The position numbers and the translations under genes are program-made. 64,000 nucleotides of DNA from positions 1 through 64,000 of the forward strand of contig NZ_JQEC01000071.1 of NCBI RefSeq assembly GCF_000764185.1. The letters run 5' to 3'. Origin of the DNA: Colwellia psychrerythraea (GTDB taxonomy: Bacteria; Pseudomonadota; Gammaproteobacteria; Enterobacterales; Alteromonadaceae). Shown here piece by piece: positions 1 to 8,514 of the stretch (position 1 is the stretch's first letter; each line of letters opens with the position of its first letter). The notes beneath the pieces are model-generated. The model made no database searches, was not told the origin of the DNA, and worked only from the letters and a program-made list of their open reading frames with translations.

Positions 1-77
1 AGATTTGAACTCTAGAAGGGCTACAAACCCTTGCCGGTTTTCAAGACCGGTGCTTTCGACCACTCAGCCATCTCACC
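1..77 (-). tRNA. serT: tRNA-Ser(UGA), 3' end cut by window edge
   Basis: Read on the minus strand, the segment begins with acceptor half GGTGAGA and a D-arm TGGCTGAGTGGTCGAAAGCA. The anticodon stem CCGGT/ACCGG encloses the loop CTTGAAA, giving anticodon UGA. A class II variable arm (CAAGGGTTTGTAGCCCTT) and a T-arm with GTTCAAATC follow, so this is a serine tRNA. The acceptor 3' strand lies beyond base 1. In E. coli the gene for this tRNA sits beside yccA and tusE, and both are found just downstream here. Confidence 0.93.
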
Positions 78-253
78 TGAAGTTAACAAATAAGCAGGTA
101 AAAACAATGCTTGCTTGAGAACGAGGCGAATACTAAAGTCTCTCTAATAAGTTGTAAAGTACTATTTAAATATTTATGCTTTATTTGCTAAAAAACAACC
201 ACCTTGCTTTGTTTTTCAGCAATTTACAGCACATTAAAGGAAAGATAAATATA

Positions 254-871
254 ATGACAACAGAAATTACTTGCACCTGCCCTTGGTTAGACACCACAAA
301 AGCTGATTATGTTAAATACCATGATGAAGAATGGGGAGTTCCCGTTCTTGAAGATAATAAAATGTTTGAATATATAGTACTTGAGTCAGCCCAAGCAGGT
401 TTAAGCTGGTATACCATATTAAAAAGACGTGATGGTTATAGAAAAGCCTTTGCCAACTTTGATGTTGAAAAAGTCGCTCAATTTACTTTAGCAGATGAAG
501 AGCGCTTGGTACTCGACGCAAGCATTATTCGTCATAAAGGCAAGATTGCGGCAACCGTTAACAATGCGAAATGTTTTATCGCTATACAAAAAGAGTTTGG
601 AAGCTTTATTAAATACATTTGGGCATTTGTTGATAACAAGGTGCAAGTGAATGATATAAAGCAACTGGGTGATTACCCCGCGACCTCGCCACTTTCTGAT
701 GAATTAAGCAAAGACTTGAAAAAACGAGGCTTTAAATTCGTCGGTTCAACAACTATCTATGCTCATCTCCAAGCCTCTGGTTTGATTAATGATCACAGTA
801 ATGACTGTATAAGAAAACAAGAGATTATAGACAGTTACCAAGCTTTAGGGCTAAAGTGGCAGCAATGCTAA
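254..871 (+). CDS. tag: DNA-3-methyladenine glycosylase I
   Basis: Base-excision repair enzyme that releases 3-methyladenine from alkylated DNA. The protein (205 aa from this start) carries the Tag signature YHDEEWGVP near residue 22, followed by LESAQAGLSW, whose Glu44 aligns with catalytic Glu38 of E. coli Tag. The zinc site is visible as Cys9, His23 and the C-terminal His and Cys in NDHSNDC. The frame is open to 176, but the upstream 26 residues are unlike the family; the ATG at 254 has AGGAAAG about 10 bases upstream, so it is preferred. It stands alone between the tRNA and yccA. Confidence 0.93.
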   Translation: MTTEITCTCPWLDTTKADYVKYHDEEWGVPVLEDNKMFEYIVLESAQAGLSWYTILKRRDGYRKAFANFDVEKVAQFTLADEERLVLDASIIRHKGKIAATVNNAKCFIAIQKEFGSFIKYIWAFVDNKVQVNDIKQLGDYPATSPLSDELSKDLKKRGFKFVGSTTIYAHLQASGLINDHSNDCIRKQEIIDSYQALGLKWQQC

Positions 872-1063
872 TTCACTGAATCCAAGGGTAGCCAATTAAA
901 CAATAAATAGGTCATGGCATTATCGCTTGTTACAAAAGAAAACAAATTATTGCCACTTTTAAACAAACCTAAGCATGGTATTTTAAAAATCACCGTGCCA
1001 TAATATGTCATAAGGTACTAGGTTAGCATAAGTCAGTTATTTACTTATATAAATAATAAAAAC

Positions 1064-1091
1064 TTGAACTTATCTAAAATGACCTTATCTT
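1064..1091 (+). promoter_or_regulatory. Candidate sigma-70 promoter of yccA
   Basis: TTGAAC (1064-1069) and TATCTT (1086-1091) are separated by 16 bp and lie 43 bp before the yccA start. This is a match by eye only; AT-rich sequence gives many such matches. Confidence 0.35.
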
Positions 1092-1134
1092 AGCTAGTAA
1101 CAAGTAAATAGAATTAAATTCTTAAGGAAGTTTT

Positions 1135-1803
1135 ATGCAATCTAATATGAGTTTTCAAACGGCGAGCAAAAGCTCGGCGATAGAGATTAATAAAGTATTG
1201 AAAAATACTTACATGTTGTTATCAATGACATTAGCATTTAGTGCGGTTACAGCTGGCGTTTCAATGGCAATGAACCTACCACACGGTGCTGCGCTTATCA
1301 TGATGCTAGTTGCGTTCGGTTTAATGTTTGTTGTAAATAAAAAAGCAGATTCAGCTAGTGGTGTTTATTGGATTTTTGCTTTCACTGGTTTAATGGGTGC
1401 CTCATTAGGTCCTATGCTTAGTGCATATGCTGCAATGCCCGGTGGCCCTGCAATGATAATGCAGGCGCTTGGCGGAACCGCATTAATATTTTTCGCACTT
1501 TCAGGTTATGCGCTAACAAGCAAAAAAGACTTCTCATTTATGGGCGGCTTTTTAATGGTTGGTTTAATTGTTGTACTAGTAGCAATGGTTGCCAATTTCT
1601 TCTTCGCTATCCCTGCGCTTTCACTCGCGATTAGTGCTGCAGTTATCATGATTATGTCTGGTTTAATTTTGTATGATACAAGCCGTATAATTAATGGTGG
1701 TGAACGTAACTACATTCGTGCCACGGTTTCTTTATACTTAAACATCTACAATATCTTTGTACATTTATTAAGTTTATTAGGTGTACTTGGCGGCGACGAT
1801 TAG
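1135..1803 (+). CDS. yccA: Bax inhibitor-1/YccA family inner-membrane protein
   Basis: The 222-aa protein is almost entirely hydrophobic, with about seven predicted transmembrane segments from residue 25 onward, a short soluble N-terminus and a C-terminal LYDTSRIINGG...LYLNIYNIFVHLL block typical of the BI-1 family. In E. coli YccA binds and modulates the membrane protease FtsH; that role is known for the family and inferred here. The start has TAAGGAAG upstream. It is a single-gene unit closed by a terminator. Placement next to a tRNA-Ser and the tus genes matches the E. coli neighbourhood. Confidence 0.9.
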   Translation: MQSNMSFQTASKSSAIEINKVLKNTYMLLSMTLAFSAVTAGVSMAMNLPHGAALIMMLVAFGLMFVVNKKADSASGVYWIFAFTGLMGASLGPMLSAYAAMPGGPAMIMQALGGTALIFFALSGYALTSKKDFSFMGGFLMVGLIVVLVAMVANFFFAIPALSLAISAAVIMIMSGLILYDTSRIINGGERNYIRATVSLYLNIYNIFVHLLSLLGVLGGDD

Positions 1804-1860
1804 TTAACGCTAAAAGTTTAAGTCAAAAAGATTTATAATCCGTTATAATTCTTTATAATA

Positions 1861-1889
1861 AAAGCCTCGCAATTGCGGGGCTTTTTTTT
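1861..1889 (+). terminator. Rho-independent terminator after yccA
   Basis: The stem AAAGCCTCGC / GCGGGGCTTT with loop AATT is followed directly by a run of T. It lies 57 bp after the yccA stop. Confidence 0.9.
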
Positions 1890-1922
1890 GCCCTTTATAG
1901 CCCTTAATAATTTGGATGTGTT

Positions 1923-2291
1923 TTGAAGACTCTCGCTGTAGTAGTAACTACTTCCCCCTATAGCCATTTAACGATAACAGCCTTAACCTACGTTGAAGCT
2001 GCATTAGTTGCTGGTATTAATGTTATTGGCGTATTCTTTTATCAAGATGGTGTTATGCATGCAAATGAAGACATTAGCATTGCCAGTGATGAATATCAGG
2101 CAATCGCACATTGGCAGCGCTTACAGCAAGAATATCAACTACCTTTGCATGTATGTATTACGGCTGCAGAAAAACGAGGTATCGCATGTGATTCAATTGA
2201 CAACGAGAAAATCAACCAAATCTTTACCGTGTCAGGTTTAGGTGAGTTAGTTGAGTTAACAACAAAAGCATCCCGCTTGGTACAGTTTTAA
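1923..2291 (+). CDS. tusD: Sulfurtransferase TusD, TTG start
   Basis: DsrE-family subunit of the TusBCD complex, which passes persulfide sulfur from TusA to TusE during 2-thiolation of U34 in tRNA. The protein is 122 aa and has the catalytic cysteine at residue 78 in HVCITAAEKRG, the same position as Cys78 of E. coli TusD. The only start in frame after the upstream stop is TTG at 1923, seven bases after TTGGA. The stop overlaps the tusC start by one base (TAATG), so translation is probably coupled. Confidence 0.92.
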   Translation: MKTLAVVVTTSPYSHLTITALTYVEAALVAGINVIGVFFYQDGVMHANEDISIASDEYQAIAHWQRLQQEYQLPLHVCITAAEKRGIACDSIDNEKINQIFTVSGLGELVELTTKASRLVQF

Positions 2292-2689
2292 TGACTTCAA
2301 CAAATCAAATAACAACACCCGATTATCCCAAGGAAACTGGCCTGGCCATTATCAATAGTAAAGCGCCTTTCAGTAGCAACCATGGTAAAGACGCCCTTGA
2401 TATTGCTTTAATTTTTGGCTCGTTTGAGCAAAAAGTATCGCTGTTTTTTCAAGGCGATGGCGTTTATCAGCTAATTGCAGACCAAGATGGCAGTTTAGTG
2501 TCAATTAAAGATTATTTGAAAACATTTTCAGCTTTTGAATTTTACGATATTGAAGACATATATGTTTGCCAACAGTCTTTAGTTAATAGACAGCTTGAAG
2601 AAGTATTTCATATAGACGGAGTTCAAGTACAAACAAGTAGTGAATTTAGTGCTGCGCTTAACGCTCACCAGCATGTTTTAAGGTTTTAA
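2291..2689 (+). CDS. tusC: Sulfurtransferase complex subunit TusC
   Basis: DsrF-like subunit of TusBCD, 132 aa and slightly longer than E. coli TusC (119 aa) owing to an N-terminal extension. The block ALDIALIFGSFEQKVSLFFQGDGVYQL is typical of the DsrE/F fold. The gene follows tusD with a one-base overlap and precedes tusB, matching the conserved DCB order. Confidence 0.9.
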   Translation: MTSTNQITTPDYPKETGLAIINSKAPFSSNHGKDALDIALIFGSFEQKVSLFFQGDGVYQLIADQDGSLVSIKDYLKTFSAFEFYDIEDIYVCQQSLVNRQLEEVFHIDGVQVQTSSEFSAALNAHQHVLRF

Positions 2690-2743
2690 AGTTATATATC
2701 TTTTAGGTTTAATATTTAAGGCCTTTTATTACAGGAAAAGAAC

Positions 2744-3040
2744 ATGAGTACTTTACATTTAGTAAGACAATCCGCCTTCGCCACCAATGACTTCGCACAA
2801 TGTTTAAGTGTGTTAGATCACCAAGACTCTATCGTGTTGATGGATGATGGCTGCTATAACCTCAAGCACTCTTTAATGGATAGTTTAATCAAACGTGTAG
2901 ATGGTACGATTAATATTAATGTAATTTCCAGTCATGCACAGGCCAGAGCGATTGAAACGCTAACAGAGATTAACCACATAGAAATGAGCGATGTTGTTGA
3001 ATTAACCTTTAACCATAAAAAAGTGATCACATGGCAATAA
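2744..3040 (+). CDS. tusB: Sulfurtransferase complex subunit TusB
   Basis: DsrH-like small subunit of the TusBCD hexamer, 98 aa. It begins STLHLVRQSAF and contains SIVLMDDGCYNL, matching the TusB pattern. ACAGGAAAAGAAC precedes the ATG. It ends inside the start of tusE, so the two genes overlap by 10 bases. Confidence 0.9.
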   Translation: MSTLHLVRQSAFATNDFAQCLSVLDHQDSIVLMDDGCYNLKHSLMDSLIKRVDGTININVISSHAQARAIETLTEINHIEMSDVVELTFNHKKVITWQ

Positions 3041-3369
3041 TACTAACATTCGAAAACAAGATTATTCCAACAGATAAACACGGATATTTGCTTGACCACC
3101 AGTTATGGCATAAAGAACTCGCCCTGGTTATGGCAAAACATGATGAATTTGAACTGACGGGAGCTCATTGGGAAGTAATAAACTTTGTTAGACAGTTTTA
3201 TTTAACCTATAACACCTCCCCTGCTATCCGTGCATTAACTAAAGCGATGAAGGCTGAGTTTGGCGAGGAAAAAGCCAGTAGTCGATATTTATATAAGTTA
3301 TTTCCGCAAGGGCCAGCAAAACAAGCAACTAAATACGCAGGTTTACCTAAACCGGCTCGTTGCATTTAG
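3031..3369 (+). CDS. tusE: TusE/DsrC-family sulfur carrier
   Basis: The 112-aa protein has the DsrC/TusE fold signature: LTGAHWEVINFVRQFYLTYNTSPAIRAL followed by RYLYKLFPQGPAKQATKYAGLPKP. The reactive cysteine is penultimate (ARCI, Cys111). It accepts sulfur from TusBCD and works with MnmA on tRNA. E. coli has tusE apart from tusDCB; here it is the last gene of the same operon, overlapping tusB. No MnmA or TusA is in the window. Confidence 0.93.
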   Translation: MAIILTFENKIIPTDKHGYLLDHQLWHKELALVMAKHDEFELTGAHWEVINFVRQFYLTYNTSPAIRALTKAMKAEFGEEKASSRYLYKLFPQGPAKQATKYAGLPKPARCI

Positions 3370-3432
3370 GCTTGACCTTATAGGCAAATCAGGTCTATAA
3401 GTTAGAGGTTCTATACCCGTTTAATTAAGTTT

Positions 3433-3464
3433 GTAATTTTGTAATTTTGTAATTTTGTAATTTT
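3433..3464. repeat. Four tandem copies of GTAATTTT
   Basis: The 8-base unit GTAATTTT is repeated four times without a mismatch, just after the stop of the minus-strand small gene and 63 bp after tusE. It is an AT-rich microsatellite in a convergent intergenic gap. No function is visible. Confidence 0.95.
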
Positions 3465-3468
3465 GCTA

Positions 3469-3666
3469 TTACACCTTAATATTGACTTGAAAGCCACTTT
3501 TCCCCGTTGGCGCGGCAACATTATTTACATTAGCCGATTGAATCAGCTGTAATGCCATTTGGCCCTCTAACTCTTGCTGGCTTTTAGCGACTGCTGCTAT
3601 AAGTAATTCTGCACCTGAGCTTGGTTGCGTGGCAACAGAGCTACTTTGACCTAAACTGATAGACAT
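3469..3666 (-). CDS. Small protein resembling YjfB putative motility family
   Basis: A 65-aa protein with a serine-rich N-terminus (MSISLGQSSSVATQPSS), a central amphipathic helix (residues about 18-47) and an ending GKSGFQVNIKV. The shape, a helix plus a conserved hydrophobic C-terminal strand ending in N-I-x-V, resembles the YjfB-like putative motility proteins; this is a resemblance from memory. The start has AAGGGTAAG upstream, a good ribosome site. It is monocistronic, with tusE converging on it. Confidence 0.6.
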   Translation of the reverse strand: MSISLGQSSSVATQPSSGAELLIAAVAKSQQELEGQMALQLIQSANVNNVAAPTGKSGFQVNIKV

Positions 3667-3781
3667 AAACTTACCCTTGTGGATTAATTAGTAATAATCA
3701 GTTATCGGCAGGCTTGCTAAAAACATAAGCGTTAAGTTAAATATTAATCTAAGCCTATAAAAATACGCCTCCAGCTAAAAC

Positions 3782-3818
3782 AAAAAAGCGCATATTAATA
3801 AATAATATGCGCTTTTTT
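3782..3818 (-). terminator. Terminator downstream of long GAPDH gene
   Basis: A perfect 16-bp stem AAAAAAGCGCATATTA / TAATATGCGCTTTTTT surrounds a 5-base loop, with T runs on both strands. It lies 26 bp past the stop of the minus-strand gap gene. Confidence 0.88.
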
Positions 3819-3843
3819 AATGCTTAATTAAATTAAGCGAGTG

Positions 3844-5295
3844 CTATTTTAGCGGTAAACTTGGCACTGTAATGCCTGACATTTCAAGCATCACTTGAAC
3901 AACCTGACAGCTATAACCAAACTCGTTGTCATACCATACGTATAATACTGCTCGATCACCATCAACAATGGTAGCTTGTGAATCAACAACACCAGCATAA
4001 CGTGAACCAACCAAATCAGTAGAAACGATTTCGGTAGATGCCGTATAATCAATTTGGTTTTGTAAAGGAGAGTTTAATGAGATATTACGTAGGTAATCAT
4101 TTAACGTTTCTTTATCCGTCGCTTTATTTAAATTCAAGTTCATAATAGCCATTGAAACATTAGGCGTTGGAACACGAATTGCGTTACCTGTTAACAAACC
4201 TTTAAGCTCAGGTAATGCTTTAGCTACGGCTTTTGCTGCACCGGTAGTGCTGATAACCATATTTAATGGCGCACTGCGGCCACGACGTGGAGCAGGATGA
4301 TAATTATCAATTAAGTTTTGATCATTGGTATAAGAATGGATGGTTTCAACATGGCCATTACGAATTCCGTATTCATCATTTAGTGCTTTTAGTACCGGAG
4401 TAATAGCATTAGTTGTACAACTCGCGGCAGAAATAATCTTATCTGAAGCTAAGATCATGTCATGGTTAACACCATAAACGATATTTTTGATATCACCTTT
4501 AGCTGGAGCTGTTAATAATACTTTAGCAACACCTTTAGATTGCAAATGCTGACCTAAACCATCTTCGTCAGTCCAGATGCCTGTGTTATCAACAACTAGT
4601 GCATTATTGATACCGTGCTCAGTGTAATCAACTTCAGCAGGAGACTTTGCATAAATAACTTTAATAAAAGCACCGTTGGCTTTAATTACGTTATTTTCTG
4701 TATCGATTGTAATGCTACCGTTAAAAGCACCGTGAACTGAATCACGACGTAATAAACTTGCGCGTTTCTCTAAATCATCACCACCTTTACTTGGTCGTAA
4801 AACGATAGCACGAAGATTTAATTTAGCATTTGGTCCGGCACGCTCTATTAATAAGCGCGCTAAAAGACGACCTATTCGACCAAAACCGTAAAGAACAACG
4901 TCTTGGCTTTTTTGATCTGAGTTTTCACGACTTTCTACTGTTAACTCTTTATCTAAATATTGCTCAATAGAAAGATCATTGGCTTGGCCAAGGTATAAAT
5001 AGTTATAAGCTAACTTACCTACATCGATACGAGCAGGAGCTAAATCCATTTTGTTAATTGCTTCAACAAAAGGGAAGCTTTCACGTAAACGTAATTTACT
5101 TTCTTCATGTAGAGCAACTGATTTATGTGCTTTAATAATATCAATAGAAGATGCATTTAATAGTGGGCGACCATACACCAATATTTCAATGCCTTTGTTG
5201 CGAAAAAGCTGTCCAATAATTGGTTGCATATTTTCAGCGAACGTTTGACGTTCTTGCCAGCTTGCTTGATACTTTTCCTCAAGATGAGAAGTCAT
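3844..5295 (-). CDS. gap: Long-form glyceraldehyde-3-phosphate dehydrogenase
   Basis: Interconverts glyceraldehyde 3-phosphate and 1,3-bisphosphoglycerate. At 483 aa it is about 150 residues longer than classical GAPDH. Residues 1-132 form an extra N-terminal region of no recognised domain; the Rossmann fold starts at VVLYGFGRIGR (133-143). The catalytic cysteine is Cys293 in SAASCTTN, and the histidine partner lies in ETIHSYTNDQN, which differs from the usual VHATTATQ. The position where NAD-specific enzymes carry Asp reads AIVLRPSK, so cofactor use may differ from GapA. Similar long enzymes occur in Shewanella and Vibrio relatives. A separate classical gapA is at 8515, so roles may be divided between glycolysis and gluconeogenesis (inference). 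Confidence 0.9.
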   Translation of the reverse strand: MTSHLEEKYQASWQERQTFAENMQPIIGQLFRNKGIEILVYGRPLLNASSIDIIKAHKSVALHEESKLRLRESFPFVEAINKMDLAPARIDVGKLAYNYLYLGQANDLSIEQYLDKELTVESRENSDQKSQDVVLYGFGRIGRLLARLLIERAGPNAKLNLRAIVLRPSKGGDDLEKRASLLRRDSVHGAFNGSITIDTENNVIKANGAFIKVIYAKSPAEVDYTEHGINNALVVDNTGIWTDEDGLGQHLQSKGVAKVLLTAPAKGDIKNIVYGVNHDMILASDKIISAASCTTNAITPVLKALNDEYGIRNGHVETIHSYTNDQNLIDNYHPAPRRGRSAPLNMVISTTGAAKAVAKALPELKGLLTGNAIRVPTPNVSMAIMNLNLNKATDKETLNDYLRNISLNSPLQNQIDYTASTEIVSTDLVGSRYAGVVDSQATIVDGDRAVLYVWYDNEFGYSCQVVQVMLEMSGITVPSLPLK

Positions 5296-5403
5296 TACTT
5301 AAACCTTTTATTTCAGTCAATTAAACATTAAGCTATTATCATAGATTACTAAAGTCGATAATAGCTAGTTGAGAGTATTTTTACAGGCGTATTGTAATTC
5401 AGT

Positions 5404-6288
5404 ATGAAATATTTCTCTATAGGTTACAAAAAACTTTTTGGTGTTTTTATGATTAATTCTAGAATAATAAAGCTGCTGAAATGGTCATGTGCCAATAAAC
5501 TTGGCATGGTCCTACTCCTGCTATTTATTAGCGGTTGTGGCGACAAAGTAAATCTGACAAAACTTTGCAATGATAATCCAGAGATATGTAATGAATTTGG
5601 CCAGGATAGTTGGTGTAAAACAGAGCGAATAGAGGTGGCATTAAATCGGATTAAGGTTAAAAACAACAATCTTGATGGCGATAAATATAGTTTACTGGTT
5701 GCTTATGAAGGTTATATAAAATGTATGTCTTTGGCATCTCAGATCCAGCATATTAAATTAAAAGAAAAAACCACTCTGAGGAAGAATAATTTACTGAAAG
5801 CTAAAGCTAATTTATCAGAATTATCTGATAAAAATGTAAACTCTAAACACCCTCATCTCCTATATTATTACTGGTCAAGAGAATCCAACGAGTTGGCGCT
5901 AGAAGAATTTCTACAATTGGAAGGTTCACCCGAGCTTGAAAACTCAACGGCTCAGTATCACTTAGCTACTTATTATATTAAACGAGACAATAATAAAACT
6001 TTAGGTTTGTTATACCGGGCGCTGGAGCTTCATGAGCCAGGCACTGTGATCTCTGCTGAAGTATTACAAACACTCGTAACAATATTCACTAAGAAAAGAC
6101 AATATAAACAGGCATATATATGGTTACGTACTTATCAGCTTTCACTCGATAAGCCAGATAAGATGATTGAGAATAGCCTGATTAACTATCAGGAATCAGC
6201 AAAGTTAAATGCCGACTTTCTTAATAAAGTTGCAAGTAGTACTTTATCAAAAATTGAAGCTGGTGAATTCACTAGCCCTAATTATTAG
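5404..6288 (+). CDS. DUF2989-type lipoprotein with TPR-like helices
   Basis: Predicted lipoprotein: a hydrophobic stretch GMVLLLLFISGC ends in a lipobox (FISG|C at residue 45), followed by a cysteine-rich segment (CNDNPEICNEFGQDSWC) that I associate with the DUF2989 family. The rest is helical with TPR/Sel1-like character (LYYYWSRES..LALEEFLQLEGSPELE.., YKQAYIWLRTYQL). No strong ribosome site is seen at 5404; an ATG at 5449 would give a more usual signal peptide. It is divergent from the long gap gene. Molecular function is unknown. Confidence 0.75.
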   Translation: MKYFSIGYKKLFGVFMINSRIIKLLKWSCANKLGMVLLLLFISGCGDKVNLTKLCNDNPEICNEFGQDSWCKTERIEVALNRIKVKNNNLDGDKYSLLVAYEGYIKCMSLASQIQHIKLKEKTTLRKNNLLKAKANLSELSDKNVNSKHPHLLYYYWSRESNELALEEFLQLEGSPELENSTAQYHLATYYIKRDNNKTLGLLYRALELHEPGTVISAEVLQTLVTIFTKKRQYKQAYIWLRTYQLSLDKPDKMIENSLINYQESAKLNADFLNKVASSTLSKIEAGEFTSPNY

Positions 6289-6323
6289 CGCGAGTGTACG
6301 CCTAAGAACAACTAAAATGAGCT

Positions 6324-6701
6324 TTATTTTGACTGGAACTTTAAGCTCAGTGAGTTAACACAATAACGTTTACCTGTGGGTTTTGGCCCATCATCAAAAA
6401 CATGACCCAAGTGAGATTGGCAATTCTCACATTGAATTTCTATTCGTTGCATATGAAGAGAGTCATCTGATTTATATGCAACTTCATTTTCAATTGCAGA
6501 AAAGAAACTAGGCCAACCACAACCGGCATCAAATTTACTAGCGCTACTAAACAAAGGTTTGTCACAGCAGGCACAGTGATATGTACCCTGCTGCCAATGA
6601 TCATTATAAATACCACTAAATGGTTGTTCAGTCGCCGCTAATCGGCACACTTTATAAGCATCTTCGGTTAATTTATCTTTATAATCATCATTGTTATCCA
6701 T
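6324..6701 (-). CDS. msrB: Peptide-methionine (R)-S-oxide reductase MsrB
   Basis: Repairs the R-sulfoxide of methionine in oxidised proteins. The 125-aa protein has the zinc cysteines Cys43/Cys46 (CACC) and Cys91/Cys94 (CENC), the core GCGWPSFF, the HLGHVFDDGP block and the catalytic Cys114 in RYCVNSLSL. Family length is normal. It lies 27 bp downstream of gnd on the same strand and may be co-transcribed with it. Confidence 0.95.
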   Translation of the reverse strand: MDNNDDYKDKLTEDAYKVCRLAATEQPFSGIYNDHWQQGTYHCACCDKPLFSSASKFDAGCGWPSFFSAIENEVAYKSDDSLHMQRIEIQCENCQSHLGHVFDDGPKPTGKRYCVNSLSLKFQSK

Positions 6702-6728
6702 AGTATTTATCCTTTAAGTACGCTGCTA

Positions 6729-8258
6729 TTAAGTATCAACTCGGATTGTTTCTCTTTCCTTTGTTGACCATTGAACATGATATTTTTTGCCCTCGGCCTT
6801 ATCAATTCGCTCAAAAGTATGGGCGCCAAAGAAATCTCGTTGACCTTGCAATAAATTAGCAGGCAATGTTTCACAGCGCATTGAGTCATAATAGGCAAGT
6901 GACGAAGACAATGCACCTACCGGTACACCTTGCATTGTCGCATGGCAAATAGCCTTGCGCCAATTAAGTTGACGTTCGTTAAGCTCCTTAACAAAAAAGT
7001 CATCAAGTAATAAATTTTCTAGACCCTCGTTACGCTCATAAGCATTACTAATTGACTGTAAAAATGCAGCGCGGATGATACAGCCCGCACGCCAAATTTT
7101 AGCAATACTGGCAAAGTCTAATGTCCAGCCATGTTCTTTCGCGGCAAGTTTCATTAACTGAAAACCTTGCGCATAAGCACAAATTTTAGCGCAGTACATT
7201 GCATCATGAAGTTGTTCAACAATTTCTTGTTGCTCAGCGCCAGACAAGGTTTGCTGTGGGCCAGTCAATAATGATGAGGCTTCAGTTCTCAACTCTTTAA
7301 ATGAAGAAATAGAACGAGCATATACGGCTTGAGCAATAGTGGGCGCTGGACATCCCACTTCCAAGCTGCTCGCTGCAGTCCAAAGGCCTGTGCCTTTTTG
7401 CCCTGCCTTATCTAGGATTAACTCAACAAGTGGGGTATTGGTATCCGATGATTTGTGACGCAATACTTCAACAGATATTTCCATTAAATAACTATCTAAT
7501 GGGCCATCATTCCATTGGGCAAAGATATCGGCAATTTCATCACAAGTTAAATTAAGACTAGATTTTAATACATGATAGGCTTCACAGATAATTTGCATAT
7601 CCGCATATTCAATACCGTTATGAACCATTTTGACATAATGGCCAGCTCCAGCTGGACCTATATATGCTGCACAAGGTTCACCTTCAGTGATTATTTGTCC
7701 TGGTTTAGTGCGCTCGATTGGTTTACCCGTTGTAGCATCTACCTTAGCCGCAATCGCCTCCCAAATAGGTTTTACTCGAGCCCACGCATATGGAGAGCCA
7801 CTTGGCATTAACGATGGGCCAAAACGTGCGCCGACTTCGCCACCCGAAACAGCAGAAGAAAATAATAAGAAGTTACTTTTGTACTTATCTTCTCTCGCTA
7901 CAGTATCAATCCACAGACTGTTACCCGTATCAATAATGATATCATCTGGCTGAATACCCGCACCAATTAAGTTTTCACAGACTTGGTCAACTGGAGCCCC
8001 CGCTGGCACACTTAAAACAATTAAGTGTGGTGCTTTTAATTGCGATAATAACTCAGTATATGATGAACAACCATAAACTCGCGGAGTAGTTGTAGAGTTT
8101 TCAGCTACATCTTGAGCGATAACTCCCTGTACTTTATCATCACTTAAATCGAATGCTGCAATATTAAAACCGTTGTCAGCTAAGTTAAGCACTAGGTTCT
8201 TACCCATAACACCTAGGCCAATAAAGCCAATGTCACACAATACTTTATCTTGTGTCAT
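6729..8258 (-). CDS. gnd: 6-phosphogluconate dehydrogenase, decarboxylating
   Basis: Third enzyme of the oxidative pentose phosphate pathway: 6-phosphogluconate + NADP to ribulose 5-phosphate, CO2 and NADPH. The 509-aa protein starts with the dinucleotide fold IGFIGLGVMGKNLVLNLAD, has the substrate loop SAVSGGEVGARFGPSLMPSG and the active-site block GHYVKMVHNGIEYADMQ (Lys210, Glu217). It is longer than E. coli Gnd (468 aa), with inserts in the middle and a longer tail, as in a divergent Gnd group. zwf and pgl are not in the window. Confidence 0.92.
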   Translation of the reverse strand: MTQDKVLCDIGFIGLGVMGKNLVLNLADNGFNIAAFDLSDDKVQGVIAQDVAENSTTTPRVYGCSSYTELLSQLKAPHLIVLSVPAGAPVDQVCENLIGAGIQPDDIIIDTGNSLWIDTVAREDKYKSNFLLFSSAVSGGEVGARFGPSLMPSGSPYAWARVKPIWEAIAAKVDATTGKPIERTKPGQIITEGEPCAAYIGPAGAGHYVKMVHNGIEYADMQIICEAYHVLKSSLNLTCDEIADIFAQWNDGPLDSYLMEISVEVLRHKSSDTNTPLVELILDKAGQKGTGLWTAASSLEVGCPAPTIAQAVYARSISSFKELRTEASSLLTGPQQTLSGAEQQEIVEQLHDAMYCAKICAYAQGFQLMKLAAKEHGWTLDFASIAKIWRAGCIIRAAFLQSISNAYERNEGLENLLLDDFFVKELNERQLNWRKAICHATMQGVPVGALSSSLAYYDSMRCETLPANLLQGQRDFFGAHTFERIDKAEGKKYHVQWSTKERETIRVDT

Positions 8259-8514
8259 ATCTATTTATCCTCTGTCAAATAAGCTTGGTTTTTTTGGACA
8301 ACCAACGATTATTCAATAATTTTTTGCATTCTATCATGCTATTTCAAAAGTATTATACAAAATGGCTAATTATTTAAGGTAAAAGCTGAAAGTTTAGTAA
8401 TTTAAACAAAACAAAACAAATAAAATGAAACTTTTAGTCATATTTGCCATGTTTTTCTTGTAATAATCTCAAAATGATGTAATTTTACTACATATTGGAT
8501 TTAAGAGGTTACCC

